Below are positions 25,098 to 34,487 of a DNA stretch of 64,000 nt, in pieces (within the stretch, counting starts at the first letter, position 1; each line of letters begins with the position of its first letter). The stretch is from JAWWPY01 sp033854735 (GTDB taxonomy: Bacteria; Actinomycetota; Actinomycetes; Streptosporangiales; Streptosporangiaceae): the NCBI GenBank assembly GCA_033854735.1, contig JAWWPY010000482.1, positions 1 to 64,000 on the forward strand, in the 5' to 3' direction. The notes below the pieces were generated by a model that was not told where the DNA came from, ran no database searches, and was given only the letters and a program-made list of their open reading frames with translations. A program made the position numbers and the translations under genes.

Positions 25098-26714
25098 ATG
25101 ACTGGGACTATGACGCGCCCGGGACGATGGCGGGGCCATCCCAGCGGGACGCCGTTGCCTGCGCGCAGCCGAATGGTGCAATCGGCCGGGGCGCTGCGGC
25201 GCGTGATTGGCGCGGTCTGGTTCTGGCCGATGCTGGTGACGGCCGTGATCGGCTGGCATGGGATCACAGCGGCGGTGATGTGGCGCGACGAGCTTGCCAC
25301 CTGGCAGGCCGCGAGCCGGAGCGTGGCCCAGCTGTGGCACATGGTCCACAACGTCGATGCTGTCCTGGGCGTTTACTACCTCGGGATGCATTTCTGGATG
25401 GCGCTGTTCGGGGACTCCCCGGCCGCCATGCGTGCTCCGTCGCTGATAGCGATGACCGGGACCGCCGGGCTGGTGGCGCTCACCGGGCGCCGCCTCGGTG
25501 GTTCCACCGCCGGGCTCGCGGCTGGCTTGGCCTTCGCGGTGATCCCGAGCGTCTCGCGATTCGCCCAGGAGGCGCGGCCCTACGCCTCGGTGATGTTCTT
25601 CACCGCCCTCGCCACGCTGCTGCTGTTGCGGGCGCTGGAGCGGCCCCGCTGGCCGCGGTGGGCACTGTACGCGCTGGCTATCGCCGCGGCTGGCGCGCTC
25701 AACGTGCTGGCGCTCTGCCTGCTCACCGGGCATGCGCTGTGCGCAGCGATGCGTTGCTGGCGTCCAGGCGAGGATTCGGCTGGGCGACGGAGGGATGTCG
25801 CGCTCGGATTCGGCCTGGCCGCACTGGCCGGGGTGACATTGGACCTGCCGGTCATCATCGCGGGGCACAGGCAGGTGGTCGAGCAGATCGGTGGCCACGC
25901 GCGGCCTGCCCTCTCGTCCGTGCTCGGGCAGTACGGGGCGATCAGGCTGTGGCCCGAGTTGTTCTACTCGACCGGGGTCGCGGTCGCGGTGCTGGTGCTC
26001 GCCGCAGCATCGCTGCGCGGCCCGAGCCTCCGGGCCAGCGCCTACACCCTGGCCACAGCGTTCGTCCCGATAGCGGTCCTCTGGACCGCCTCACAGGGAC
26101 CGATTTCCTACTGGTACATCCGCTACCTGATGTTCACCGTGCCCGCGTGGGCCGTGGCGGTCGGGCTCGGGATCGTGGGGATGGAGCCGCGCTCGGCGGC
26201 GGCCCGGCGCGCGCGCGGCATGGGGGTCGCCGCCATTGTGGCGCTCATCGCCATTCTCGGAATACCGGGTCAGCATGCCATCCGGCAGGCCGAGGCGCAC
26301 AACTGGTGGAGCTACCCCGATCCCCTCTATGGGTACCCGGCCAACTACGCGGGAGCCGCGAAGGTGATCGCGGAACACGAAAGGCCGGGCGACGGAATCG
26401 TCTTCAAGCGCGACGACCGATGGATGGTTGACATCGGCGTTGACTATTACCTGCGCGGCCAGGCGAAGCCGGCGGATGTGTTCCTGATCAGGACGCCCGC
26501 CCAGGCAGGCCGCCTGGGCGCCGTGGAGTGCGCCCGCCCAGCGCGATGCCTGCGGGGAGAGCCCCGGCTCTGGATCGTCTACCAGGGATACGAGCGCGAT
26601 CCGTATGCGGCGATCGAGCCGGCCAAGGCGGCGGCCCTGCGCGCGGCCCGTTACACGACTCAGCGCATCTACGCAGAAGACGGCCTGATCGTCGCGCTAA
26701 TGACCCGTGAGTGA
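25098..26714 (+). CDS. GT39-like polyprenyl-phosphate mannosyltransferase-type membrane protein
   Basis: A 538-residue protein with about ten transmembrane helices. The first extracytoplasmic loop carries MWRDELATWQAA, the D-E signature expected of GT-C/GT39 enzymes, and a later loop FAQEARPYASVMF matches the conserved E-x-RPY motif of this superfamily. The C-terminal soluble part is short. It should transfer a sugar from a polyprenyl-phosphate donor outside the membrane. The next gene begins inside its last codons (8-bp overlap), so the two are co-translated. Confidence 0.84.
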   Translation: MTGTMTRPGRWRGHPSGTPLPARSRMVQSAGALRRVIGAVWFWPMLVTAVIGWHGITAAVMWRDELATWQAASRSVAQLWHMVHNVDAVLGVYYLGMHFWMALFGDSPAAMRAPSLIAMTGTAGLVALTGRRLGGSTAGLAAGLAFAVIPSVSRFAQEARPYASVMFFTALATLLLLRALERPRWPRWALYALAIAAAGALNVLALCLLTGHALCAAMRCWRPGEDSAGRRRDVALGFGLAALAGVTLDLPVIIAGHRQVVEQIGGHARPALSSVLGQYGAIRLWPELFYSTGVAVAVLVLAAASLRGPSLRASAYTLATAFVPIAVLWTASQGPISYWYIRYLMFTVPAWAVAVGLGIVGMEPRSAAARRARGMGVAAIVALIAILGIPGQHAIRQAEAHNWWSYPDPLYGYPANYAGAAKVIAEHERPGDGIVFKRDDRWMVDIGVDYYLRGQAKPADVFLIRTPAQAGRLGAVECARPARCLRGEPRLWIVYQGYERDPYAAIEPAKAAALRAARYTTQRIYAEDGLIVALMTRE

Positions 26715-28272
26715 AGTCCCCCGGCGGCAGCGATCGGCGGACCAGGCAGCTGGCGGTGCGGAACGGGAAGCCGTGGCTCAGGAGACGGCAGCGACGGCTC
26801 AGGAGGACGCGGCAGAAGCAGTCGGGGCCAGATCCCGCCCGAGATCCTGGGCCAGCCTGCGGGAGTGGCTGCGGTCGGCGCTGTTCCGGCCGACGGCGAG
26901 CGGTCCCCTGGGCTGGCGGAAGGTCCTGGCGGGCACCGCCTTCATCGTCGTGGGTGCGGCGATCAGCCTCGCCCGCACCCGTGGCGCCGGGGCGCTGAAC
27001 ACGATCTGGATCGAGGATGCTAATCCCTTCCTCAATAGCGCCCTGCACGATTCCGTGCGCAGCACCGTGACCACTCAGCTGAACGGCTACTACAACGTCA
27101 TGCCGCGAGCGCTCACGGCCACAGCGGTCCTGTTCCCGCTCAGCATGGTGCCCGCCGTGATGTCGATCTTCGCGGCGATGCAGTATGCACTGTTCGGCCT
27201 GATCGCCTACATCGCGAGCGGCCCGCACCTGGGCCGCCCCTGGCTCCGGCTGATCGTCGCGGCGCCGGCGTGCATGATTCCGCTCGGGTACACCCAGGTG
27301 AACAATGACCTGGCCACCGTCCAGTTCATCGCGCTGTACGGGACATTCTGGCTGCTGCTCTGGGTACCCGGCACGCGCCCCGGGCGGATCCTCTCACCGG
27401 TCATCATTCTCAGCGTCACCCTGTCCAGCATCCTGCCCATCGCGTTCGCCCCGCTCGCACTGGCCCGGTTGCTCGTCGACCGCTCCAAGAACGCCTGGTT
27501 CCTGGTTGGCTGCTACGCGCTCGGCCTGGCCACGCAGCTGAGCGTGGGGCTGCGCGGCCTGAGCGACCGGCCCTCGAACTGGTACACCAGTCCGTGGTGG
27601 GTGCTGCGCAACTACGTCACCAAGGCGGTGCCGCGCGCGATCTTCGGGGAGAAGGCGCTCGGCGGGCCAGGCACCAACGCGGCTGGCATGCCGGTAGCAC
27701 TTGATATCGCCAACAAGGCTGAGCATCTCGCGCTGATCGGGCTCGCATGGCTGGTCGTACTGGCCGTTATCGGCCTCGCCCTCGCGCGGGTAACCGAGCC
27801 GCACTGGCCGCTCGCGGTCGTCGCCGGCTTCTTCAGCGTGGCCGTCTTCCTGACCGAGATCGTCGACAATCTGAGCATCGTGCAGCCGCGGTATGTGATC
27901 GCGCCGGCTCTGCTGCTCTACACAGCGATCGTCGCCTTGCTGCGACCGCGCGGGGCCATCCGGGAGGCCACCGCCGAGCCCGCGGCCGGCGGGCCCGGCC
28001 CTCCTGGCCGCGCGGCCAGGAGCGGGATCATGGGCGCGCCGGGAGCAGGCCATCCGGCCCGCCTCTGGTCTCCCGTCGCCCTCTTCGCGTGTCTCCTGGC
28101 CATCGCGTGCGTACTCAACTTCCGGGTGACCAACGGCCGCTCCGAGAGCCCAGCGTGGACCAGCGTCGTGGCGGCGGCCCGGAAATCCTGCGAGAAGCCT
28201 GGGGTGACAGGCTACTTTTACGGCCACGCGTGGTGGTGGGTGAACATTCCGTGCGGCCGGGTGGCCGACTAG
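26707..28272 (+). CDS. Polytopic membrane protein of unknown function
   Basis: A 521-residue protein: an acidic/Arg-rich cytoplasmic tail of about 75 residues, then ten or so hydrophobic segments. The first outside loop has WIEDANPFLNSALHDS and QLNGYYNVMPR, an acidic loop placed as in GT-C enzymes, but it matches no family I can name. GTG start at 26707 overlaps the stop of the GT39-like gene by 8 bp. Partnership with that glycosyltransferase is inferred from this coupling. Convergent with pckA, 9 bp apart. Confidence 0.78.
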   Translation: MSEVPRRQRSADQAAGGAEREAVAQETAATAQEDAAEAVGARSRPRSWASLREWLRSALFRPTASGPLGWRKVLAGTAFIVVGAAISLARTRGAGALNTIWIEDANPFLNSALHDSVRSTVTTQLNGYYNVMPRALTATAVLFPLSMVPAVMSIFAAMQYALFGLIAYIASGPHLGRPWLRLIVAAPACMIPLGYTQVNNDLATVQFIALYGTFWLLLWVPGTRPGRILSPVIILSVTLSSILPIAFAPLALARLLVDRSKNAWFLVGCYALGLATQLSVGLRGLSDRPSNWYTSPWWVLRNYVTKAVPRAIFGEKALGGPGTNAAGMPVALDIANKAEHLALIGLAWLVVLAVIGLALARVTEPHWPLAVVAGFFSVAVFLTEIVDNLSIVQPRYVIAPALLLYTAIVALLRPRGAIREATAEPAAGGPGPPGRAARSGIMGAPGAGHPARLWSPVALFACLLAIACVLNFRVTNGRSESPAWTSVVAAARKSCEKPGVTGYFYGHAWWWVNIPCGRVAD

Positions 28273-28281
28273 CTCCCCGGC

Positions 28282-29817
28282 TCAGCCGATCGACTTCACG
28301 ATGGCCTCGTCAAGCCCGGCGAAGGAGGCGAGGTAGTCCTTGCGCTCGCGCTTCATCCTGGCGACCATCTTGTCGTACTCGCCGAGGCGCCCCTGGCGCT
28401 CGTAGAGCCTGCGGGGCTGGATGATCTCGGCATCGTCGACGCCCGGCACGGACGTCGCGATCTCGTACCCGAAGTCCGGGTCCTCCACCCATTCGATGGT
28501 GTCCTCGACAATGGCCTGCACGATGGCCGACGAGAATGGGATGGCGACCTTCTTCGAGCCCGGGTGGTCGTCCCCGCCGCCCACCCGGCCGGTGTTGAGC
28601 ACGAACACCTTGAGCTCGTGGCTGTCCAGCAGTTCGAGCATCCGGTTTCCCATGTCGGCCATGTCACGCGGGAAGAACGGATTGGTCCCGGGGACGCGCA
28701 GGAACTTGCCTTCCTCGTCCTTGCCGCCAGCAGAGGTCCCGGTGGTCTCACCGAGCATGAAGTAGGCGGCCGCTTGCGCGCGGTCCAGGCGGGCCACGCC
28801 AGGGACGATGTTCTCGTTGCGGTTCAGGATGAGCAGGAATTCAGCCGGCGGCACCTGGTCGGCGGGCCATGGGTCCACATACGAGAAGGGCCACGTGGTG
28901 CGGCCATTCTTGGTGTACGAGGTGTCAAAGAAGTCCACCGCACCGCCAGCGTCTACCGACACGTTCTCGAGGTAGGCATCCGGCTTGGTAGTGGCGTAAT
29001 AGATGGCGGGCTCGAACCGCGGGTCGAGCCCGAACGTCTTGGCGAAGCACCCGTTCTCGGTGGCGTAGACGCGGCCGCCCGGCATGAGCGCGACGAAGTC
29101 ATCCTGGGCTGGCTTGCTGCCCAGCTGCGTGGTGAACGTCGTCGTGGTCTTCCCCGTGCCGGAGAGACCCACGATGAGGACGGTCGTGGGGTTCCCGTCC
29201 ACCGGGATCACCTTGCAGCCCGCGTGCAGCGCCAGGCCTCCGCGATGGAACACGATGTTGTTCCACATCCGCAGGCCGCCCTTCTTGGACTCACCGAAGT
29301 AGTCCGAGTTGAGCACGCGGGTGACGTTGCTGTTCAGGTCCACCACGATGACGCGGTCATCGGGGTAGCCAGGCGCGGGAAGGTTCGGGGTATAGATGAC
29401 CGTCGTATCCGGTTCCCAGGTATCGGGGTCGTAGTCGTCGCCGGTCGGGTAGTAGAGCTGCTGCTGCATGCCGGCCACATTCGCGTTGGCGGCCTCCATG
29501 ATCAGCCTGGCCCTGGTGCGGAACGCCGGATCGGAGCCGATGTAGCCGTCCACCACCACCACGTGGCCGCCAGCGATGTACGCGTCCTGCGCGGCCGCGA
29601 TCCGGTCGAATTCCGTGCGCGTGATCGTTTGTTTGGTCGCATTGGTCGAGTCCTCGACGAGGTAGGTCGACCGGGTGCTGCGGGAGTCCACGCGAGCCTT
29701 CACTGCCACATTGCCGAACTCGGTGACCGTTGAGTTCGGCATTTTCTCGGTGAGCTCGCGGAGACGCTCCGCCGTGGGATTCCACTCCACCGTCGCTGCG
29801 TTTACCTGATGCGCCAC
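28282..29817 (-). CDS. pckA: Phosphoenolpyruvate carboxykinase, ATP-dependent
   Basis: Catalyses oxaloacetate + ATP to phosphoenolpyruvate + ADP + CO2, the first step of gluconeogenesis. The 511-residue protein shows the ATP-type family signatures: kinase P-loop GLSGTGKTTTTF, the metal-binding QDDFVALMPGG, ENGCFAKTFGL and the later Arg/Thr-containing segment. Start chosen at GTG 29817 because GGAGGAG lies 6 nt upstream; a longer frame to 29874 lacks such a site. Many well-studied actinobacteria use the unrelated GTP-type enzyme, so the ATP type is a point of note. Lactate oxidation and fucose catabolism encoded downstream would supply its substrate via pyruvate (inference). Confidence 0.95.
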   Translation of the reverse strand: MAHQVNAATVEWNPTAERLRELTEKMPNSTVTEFGNVAVKARVDSRSTRSTYLVEDSTNATKQTITRTEFDRIAAAQDAYIAGGHVVVVDGYIGSDPAFRTRARLIMEAANANVAGMQQQLYYPTGDDYDPDTWEPDTTVIYTPNLPAPGYPDDRVIVVDLNSNVTRVLNSDYFGESKKGGLRMWNNIVFHRGGLALHAGCKVIPVDGNPTTVLIVGLSGTGKTTTTFTTQLGSKPAQDDFVALMPGGRVYATENGCFAKTFGLDPRFEPAIYYATTKPDAYLENVSVDAGGAVDFFDTSYTKNGRTTWPFSYVDPWPADQVPPAEFLLILNRNENIVPGVARLDRAQAAAYFMLGETTGTSAGGKDEEGKFLRVPGTNPFFPRDMADMGNRMLELLDSHELKVFVLNTGRVGGGDDHPGSKKVAIPFSSAIVQAIVEDTIEWVEDPDFGYEIATSVPGVDDAEIIQPRRLYERQGRLGEYDKMVARMKRERKDYLASFAGLDEAIVKSIG

Positions 29818-30178
29818 AATCGCTCCTCCTCCTAGGCGCGCGTAACGCACGCTCAGCCCGGGGTCACCCGCCATGACGCCACGTCATGTGCGCTCTGTGC
29901 TTGCGGGATTTGGGGAGTGTACCCCGGCATGGCCGGATTAAATATGCCTCCCCTCCGCGCTCTGAGAACCCTAGGCGGAAGGGAACGGCATGCAGCCAGT
30001 TTAGTGATCCAGGAGTGGGTGGAGAGGGCTCCTCGGCACGACCCCAGAGGGCAGAAATTCCGGCTCTCGAGGAGTTGCGGTAAAGCCCGGCCGGGACGCC
30101 GGACCAAGGCAGGCCGAGCTTTCCGCAAATGGTTTAGACCTTTGGTATAAACCCTTTATCCGACTATTTCCATGCTGG
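29818..30178. other. Intergenic region upstream of pckA
   Basis: About 360 bp without a supported gene. It contains an AT-rich stretch near 30130-30170 with an imperfect GGTTTA/TAAACC inverted repeat, which could serve as terminator of the 30179 gene or as part of the pckA promoter. No convincing -35/-10 pair was identified. Confidence 0.4.
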
Positions 30179-30715
30179 TCACGCTTGGGGGCCCTCGGCC
30201 CGGACCGCTTCGACCCGGCGCAGCGCCTCCCGGAGCTGAGCCAGCCAAGAGTCCTCGTGCTCGCCGACCAGCCGGACGCACCAGGCCAGCGCATCACTGC
30301 GGCTGCGGGCCACCCCGGCGTCCACCAGCGTGTCGAGCACCCGCCGCTCGGACTGGCGGAGCCGGGTCATCACCGGCACCGACAGTGTGGTGAACATCAC
30401 TTTCCGGTCGTCACAGATGACGCCCCAGGAGACCTTCCGGCCGAACGTGAGTTCCGCCTCGCGGGCGATCTCGATCCGGTCCTCACGGGTCTCCTCACGG
30501 AACCTGCGGGCACGGCCATCCGCCGCCGCGGCGCGCTCCGCTTCCGCTGAGCCCGGCTCAGTCTCCGGCTGGTCGAGCTGGCCGACCACCGTGATCTCTT
30601 CCCGGTCCACCGCCACGACCGGAGCCTGCGCGAACCAGCCGTCAGGGAGACGCCCGATGAACCAGGCGCGTAGTTGCTCAGCGGGGCTAGTGACATCTTC
30701 CTTCGCAGTACTCAT
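30179..30715 (-). CDS. Small conserved protein with RHH-like C-terminus
   Basis: A 178-residue acidic protein without signal or membrane segment. The middle is rich in Arg/Glu and probably helical. The C-terminal third (SERRVLDTLVDAGVARSRSD then ALAWCVRLVGEH) resembles a ribbon-helix-helix DNA-binding module: a strand, then a helix-turn with the S-R-S-D-A helix cap. This is a pattern judgement, not a family match. Its promoter region carries a perfect palindrome touching the start codon, which fits autorepression. No toxin-like partner gene is adjacent. Confidence 0.72.
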   Translation of the reverse strand: MSTAKEDVTSPAEQLRAWFIGRLPDGWFAQAPVVAVDREEITVVGQLDQPETEPGSAEAERAAAADGRARRFREETREDRIEIAREAELTFGRKVSWGVICDDRKVMFTTLSVPVMTRLRQSERRVLDTLVDAGVARSRSDALAWCVRLVGEHEDSWLAQLREALRRVEAVRAEGPQA

Positions 30716-30750
30716 GTAATAAAGATTACACAGTTGCGCCAGAGTGGCAA
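30715..30750 (-). promoter_or_regulatory. Leaderless-type promoter with overlapping palindrome
   Basis: On the minus strand TTGCCA (30750-30745), a 16-bp spacer and TAATCT (30728-30723); seven bases later is the ATG of the 30179-30715 gene, so the transcript probably begins at or near the start codon. TGTAAT-CTTT-ATTACA, a perfect 6-bp inverted repeat (30730-30715), covers the -10 box and reaches the A of the ATG. Confidence 0.62.
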
Positions 30751-30865
30751 GTGCCTACGGAGGGGCGGCGCGGGAGACGTGAGCGGTGCGCGAGACACGC
30801 CGGGAACGGAGCACGGAGGGGCCGCCGGAGGGGCGGGCAGGATCCAGTTAGCGGGACGCGGTCGG

Positions 30866-32146
30866 CTAGCCCACTGGAGATGCGGCCGCTGCGGCGGCGA
30901 TTCGCAGTGACACCCGGACCACGCCGGCGAACTCACTGCCCAGAGCCACCGGAACGACCTCAACGTTCCTGCCGGGTTCCGGCGCCTGGATCATCAAGCC
31001 TCGGCCCAGGTAGATGGCAACGTGCGAAATGTAATCGGGTGCGGTCGGGTCGGTGCGGTAGAAGAGCAGGTCGCCGGGCTGGGCCTGGCTGAGAGGGATC
31101 GCCGGGCCGGTACGCGCCTGGTCGGCCGCGACCCGCGGCATCACCACGCCGGCCTGGGCGAAGGACCATTTCACCAGTCCGGAGCAGTCGAATGACGCCG
31201 GCCCGGCCGCCCCCCACACGTAGGGCAGGCCAAGCCTGCTCTCGGCGGCTTGAAGCATGGCCGTGAGCTGGCTGCTGGTGAGCCCGGTGGCAGTGGCCGA
31301 CGAGGAGACGGTCCCGGTGGCCGCCCCCGCCGCCCCCGGGCGCGCGGTCGTCGACGCCACCAGTGGCTCGACCAGTGTCCCCTTCGGCACTACCGATTTG
31401 ATGTGCGCGACCAGCGCGGCGACTGTGGCGTGCGGCGCGCTGACCACGATCGCATTGCCGGCTGGGAAGCCGAGCGAACTGGCCACCGCCGTGGAGACGA
31501 CCGCGTCGACGCCGCCGATGCCCACCGTGCCGAACGCACCGACCCGCAGCGACTCCACCGTCCGCCCGGCCACCTGCACTATGCCGCCGAGTGGCAGTTT
31601 GTCCTGGCTGCCCATGGTGTAGGAGACGGCGATGCCACCGCCCGCGACGCTGGCCCAGAACGCACCGGAGGCAGCGGTGGGGCGCTCGGTGAAGGCCCGG
31701 AACGTCGTCGGGTCCACCCCGAGCGTCGCCACGTACTTCCCGTCGACCTTGATCCGGGCCGCGTCCATCAGGCCCGCCGCCACCACGCCAGGCACCCGGC
31801 GGACCGCGGCGTCGGTGCCAGCCGGCAGCGACGTGCCCGAGACGACCAGGACGTCTGCCGCCAGCAGCTTTCCTGGCGCCGAGGTGACGGCCGCCTCCGT
31901 GGGCGAGGGCGCGCGGGGACCAGGCAGCATCCCCGCGGCCGAACTGGACAGCAGCGAGGCCTCCACGGCCGGCGCGGTGCTGCGCTGGGCGGCATGGCCT
32001 GCTGCGGAGGGGCCCGCGATGGACGGGCCTGCCGTGGAGGGCCAGGCCGCGCTGACGGCCAGGACGGCGAGCGCGGCGCATGACAAAGGCGTCACACGCC
32101 GCAACCAGGTGCGCGCCGGGGTACGCGCTGGCACCCGTGAAGTCAC
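30866..32146 (-). CDS. Secreted NlpC/P60 peptidoglycan hydrolase
   Basis: A 426-residue exported protein: signal/anchor near residues 18-40, an Ala/Pro/Ser-rich linker, a middle domain of about 180 residues that recalls MacB/FtsX-type extracytoplasmic domains (VSGTSLPAGTDAAVRRVPGV; FPAGNAIVVSA), and a C-terminal NlpC/P60 domain with the catalytic Cys in ASFDCSGLVKWSF and His in ISHVAIYLGRG. Such domains cleave D-Glu-diaminopimelate bonds in the stem peptide. GTG start at 32146 with AAGGAGG 5 nt upstream. It is 40 bp downstream of the DUF255 gene on the same strand. Confidence 0.9.
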   Translation of the reverse strand: MTSRVPARTPARTWLRRVTPLSCAALAVLAVSAAWPSTAGPSIAGPSAAGHAAQRSTAPAVEASLLSSSAAGMLPGPRAPSPTEAAVTSAPGKLLAADVLVVSGTSLPAGTDAAVRRVPGVVAAGLMDAARIKVDGKYVATLGVDPTTFRAFTERPTAASGAFWASVAGGGIAVSYTMGSQDKLPLGGIVQVAGRTVESLRVGAFGTVGIGGVDAVVSTAVASSLGFPAGNAIVVSAPHATVAALVAHIKSVVPKGTLVEPLVASTTARPGAAGAATGTVSSSATATGLTSSQLTAMLQAAESRLGLPYVWGAAGPASFDCSGLVKWSFAQAGVVMPRVAADQARTGPAIPLSQAQPGDLLFYRTDPTAPDYISHVAIYLGRGLMIQAPEPGRNVEVVPVALGSEFAGVVRVSLRIAAAAAASPVG

Positions 32147-32186
32147 ACAGACCTCCTTACCCACACTCCTACCCATGCTGGCCTAC

Positions 32187-34223
32187 CTATACCGGATATT
32201 CCAGGGCTTGCCGTAGCGCGTCGGGCTCGGTGACCGGGACCAGGCAGGTGAAGCCCCGGCAGACGTAGGCCGCCGGTGAACCGTTCACCAGGCTGCGGCC
32301 GGTGAGCAGCGGAACGCTGCCCCCGCCCGACGACCCCCCGCCGGCCGGGCCGCCGTCGCCGAGGGCGATGACCGCCCCGGGTGGCGCCGCCCGGAAGGCG
32401 GTGAGATGCAGCGCGGCGGTCCTGGGGTCCCCGGGCGGCCCGACCACCGCGATCTCGGCCGGTCCCGAGATGATCGCCTCGGCCACCGCCAGGCCCCAGC
32501 CGGCAGCGCGGGGAAAACGGGTCGCGATCGGCGGGAGCACCCCCAGGGCCGCCACGGCCGCCTCCCGGTGCCGCGCCGACCCGGTCAGCGCCGCATAACT
32601 GAGCAACGCCCCCGCGGCGGCGAAGGCGCCGGACGGGGTGGGGCCATCTGCGGGATCGGCAGGCCGGTAGACCAGGGCTTCCCCATCGTCCGCGGTGTCG
32701 TAGAACCCCCCGGCCCCGTCGCCGAACCTGTCCAGCACGGCGGCGAGCAACTCCCAGGCGAGATCCACCCAGCCAGGCTCCCCGGTCACCCCGGCGAGGG
32801 CCAGGAAACCCTCGGCCACGCAGGCGTAATCCTCGAGGACACCCGCGCTGGTCCCGGCCGCGCCGTCCCGGGATGTACGGGCGAGCCGGCCGTCGGCCAG
32901 CTGAACGGTGGCCAGCAAGCTGGCTGCGTCCTGGGCCGCGGTCACGAACCCGGGCTCCCCCAGCAGCAATCCCACTTCAGCCAGGGCCGCGATGGCCAGG
33001 CCATTCCAGGCGGCCACCACTTTGTCATCACGGCCGGGAGCTACCCGCTGGGTTCGTTGAGTCAAAAGAATTTCGCGGATGCGCGCGAGGCGCCCCGCGT
33101 CCTCCGGGTCGGTCAGCAACTGCAGCACCGAGCGGCCGCCCTCGAACGTGCCGGCCTCGGTTACGCCGAACACCTGCGCCGCGTACGGCCCATCGACCGG
33201 CCCGAGCGCCTCGGTCAGCTCCGCGGGGGTCCAGGTGTAGAAGAGGCCCTCCGCACCGTCGCTGTCGGCGTCCAGCGCCGAGGCGAACCCGCCCTCCGCG
33301 GTGCGCAGGTCGCTGATCATCCAGGCGCACGTGTCCCGGGCCACCCGGCGGGCCAGCGGTGAGCCGGTGCGCCGCCATAGGTGCGCGTAGACCCGGGCCA
33401 GCAGGGCGTTGTCGTAGAGCATCTTCTCGAAGTGCGGCACCACCCAGTCCGCGTCCACCGAGTAGCGCGCGAACCCCCCGCCGATCTGGTCATAGATGCC
33501 CCCGCTGGCCATGGCCTCGGCGGTGACGGCCGCCATCCGCAGCGCCGGCCCGCCCTCCTCCGGGACACGCTCGGAGTGCCGGAGCAGGAACTCCAGGACC
33601 ATTGACGGCGGGAACTTCGGCGCTCGCCCGAAGCCGCCGCGGGCCGCGTCGTACTCCACGCCGAGCGCGGTGACCGCCTGATCGCAGGCTTCCTGCAGGC
33701 CCGCCGGGCCCGCCGGGGTCACCGCCCCGCGCCACGGCGCCGCCCGCTCGGCCAGCGCAGCGGCGATGCTCTGAGCCTGGTCGGTCACCGTGCCGCGATC
33801 CTCCTGCCAGGCCTTCGCCACCCCGGCGACGAGGCGCTGGAACTGCTCGCGCGGGAAATAGGTGCCGCAGAAGAAGGGCTCGCGGTCCGGCGTCATGAAC
33901 ACCGTCATGGGCCAGCCACCTTGACCGGTCATCGCCTGGGTCGCGGCCATGTAGACGGCGTCCACATCGGGGCGCTCCTCGCGGTCCACCTTGATCGCGA
34001 CGAGGTTCTCGTTCATCAGGGTCGCCGTCGCCCCGTCCTCGAAGGACTCGTGGGCCATCACATGACACCAATGACAAGCCGAATAACCCACCGACAGAAC
34101 AACGGGAACATCGCGGGCCCGTGCCTCCGTGAAGGCTGCGTCGCCCCAAGGCCACCAGTCCACGGGGTTCCCGGCGTGCTGGAGCAGGTACGGGCTGGTG
34201 GCGTCTTTGAGCCGGTCTGCCAT
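32187..34223 (-). CDS. YyaL/DUF255 thioredoxin-domain protein
   Basis: A 678-residue soluble protein. Residues 1-160 are the DUF255 thioredoxin-like domain (HAGNPVDWWPWG, a CxxC redox motif in SACHWCHVM, NENLVAIKVDREERPDVD); the rest is an alpha/alpha-toroid resembling N-acylglucosamine 2-epimerase/glucosidase folds (WNGLAIAALAEVG). The family (human SPATA20) is widespread with no settled reaction. ATG at 34223 is chosen because similarity begins there; GGAGG lies only one base upstream. Upstream is the divergent zinc-uptake operon. Confidence 0.92.
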   Translation of the reverse strand: MADRLKDATSPYLLQHAGNPVDWWPWGDAAFTEARARDVPVVLSVGYSACHWCHVMAHESFEDGATATLMNENLVAIKVDREERPDVDAVYMAATQAMTGQGGWPMTVFMTPDREPFFCGTYFPREQFQRLVAGVAKAWQEDRGTVTDQAQSIAAALAERAAPWRGAVTPAGPAGLQEACDQAVTALGVEYDAARGGFGRAPKFPPSMVLEFLLRHSERVPEEGGPALRMAAVTAEAMASGGIYDQIGGGFARYSVDADWVVPHFEKMLYDNALLARVYAHLWRRTGSPLARRVARDTCAWMISDLRTAEGGFASALDADSDGAEGLFYTWTPAELTEALGPVDGPYAAQVFGVTEAGTFEGGRSVLQLLTDPEDAGRLARIREILLTQRTQRVAPGRDDKVVAAWNGLAIAALAEVGLLLGEPGFVTAAQDAASLLATVQLADGRLARTSRDGAAGTSAGVLEDYACVAEGFLALAGVTGEPGWVDLAWELLAAVLDRFGDGAGGFYDTADDGEALVYRPADPADGPTPSGAFAAAGALLSYAALTGSARHREAAVAALGVLPPIATRFPRAAGWGLAVAEAIISGPAEIAVVGPPGDPRTAALHLTAFRAAPPGAVIALGDGGPAGGGSSGGGSVPLLTGRSLVNGSPAAYVCRGFTCLVPVTEPDALRQALEYPV

Positions 34224-34388
34224 GCCTCCATCTTGACCCAGATGCCGGGGGCCTGCGGCACATCGCAGGCCGGGCGCGCCAATCAGCCGGGGAGGAGCGC
34301 AGCAATTGCGCAGCGGTCGCGAGCCTGGCCCGGAGCGGAGATCAGCAGTTGCGCCACGGGCGCCCGAGCCTCGGCCGGGGCGGGCGGT

Positions 34389-34423
34389 TTGACAGCTTGA
34401 ATGCGTAATGGTTATCGTTTTCA
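34389..34423 (+). promoter_or_regulatory. Zinc operon promoter with Zur-box-like site
   Basis: TTGACA (34389-34394), 18-bp spacer, TATCGT (34413-34418). The segment TGGTTATCGTTTTCA (34409-34423) overlaps the -10 box; its right half GTTTTCA and centre match actinobacterial Zur boxes, while the left half is degenerate. With zur encoded as the last gene of the same operon, zinc-dependent autorepression is expected. Confidence 0.6.
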
Positions 34424-34487
34424 TCTAGGAGCCGGCCACCCCCTCCTCAACACCCCCCAGCGATGCCTACCGGAGACGGACCAACAG

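Noticed and set aside
32144..32186. c-di-AMP (ydaO-type) riboswitch before the NlpC/P60 gene
   Set aside because: Such riboswitches are common before these genes, but only 40 bp separate it from the upstream gene, too short.
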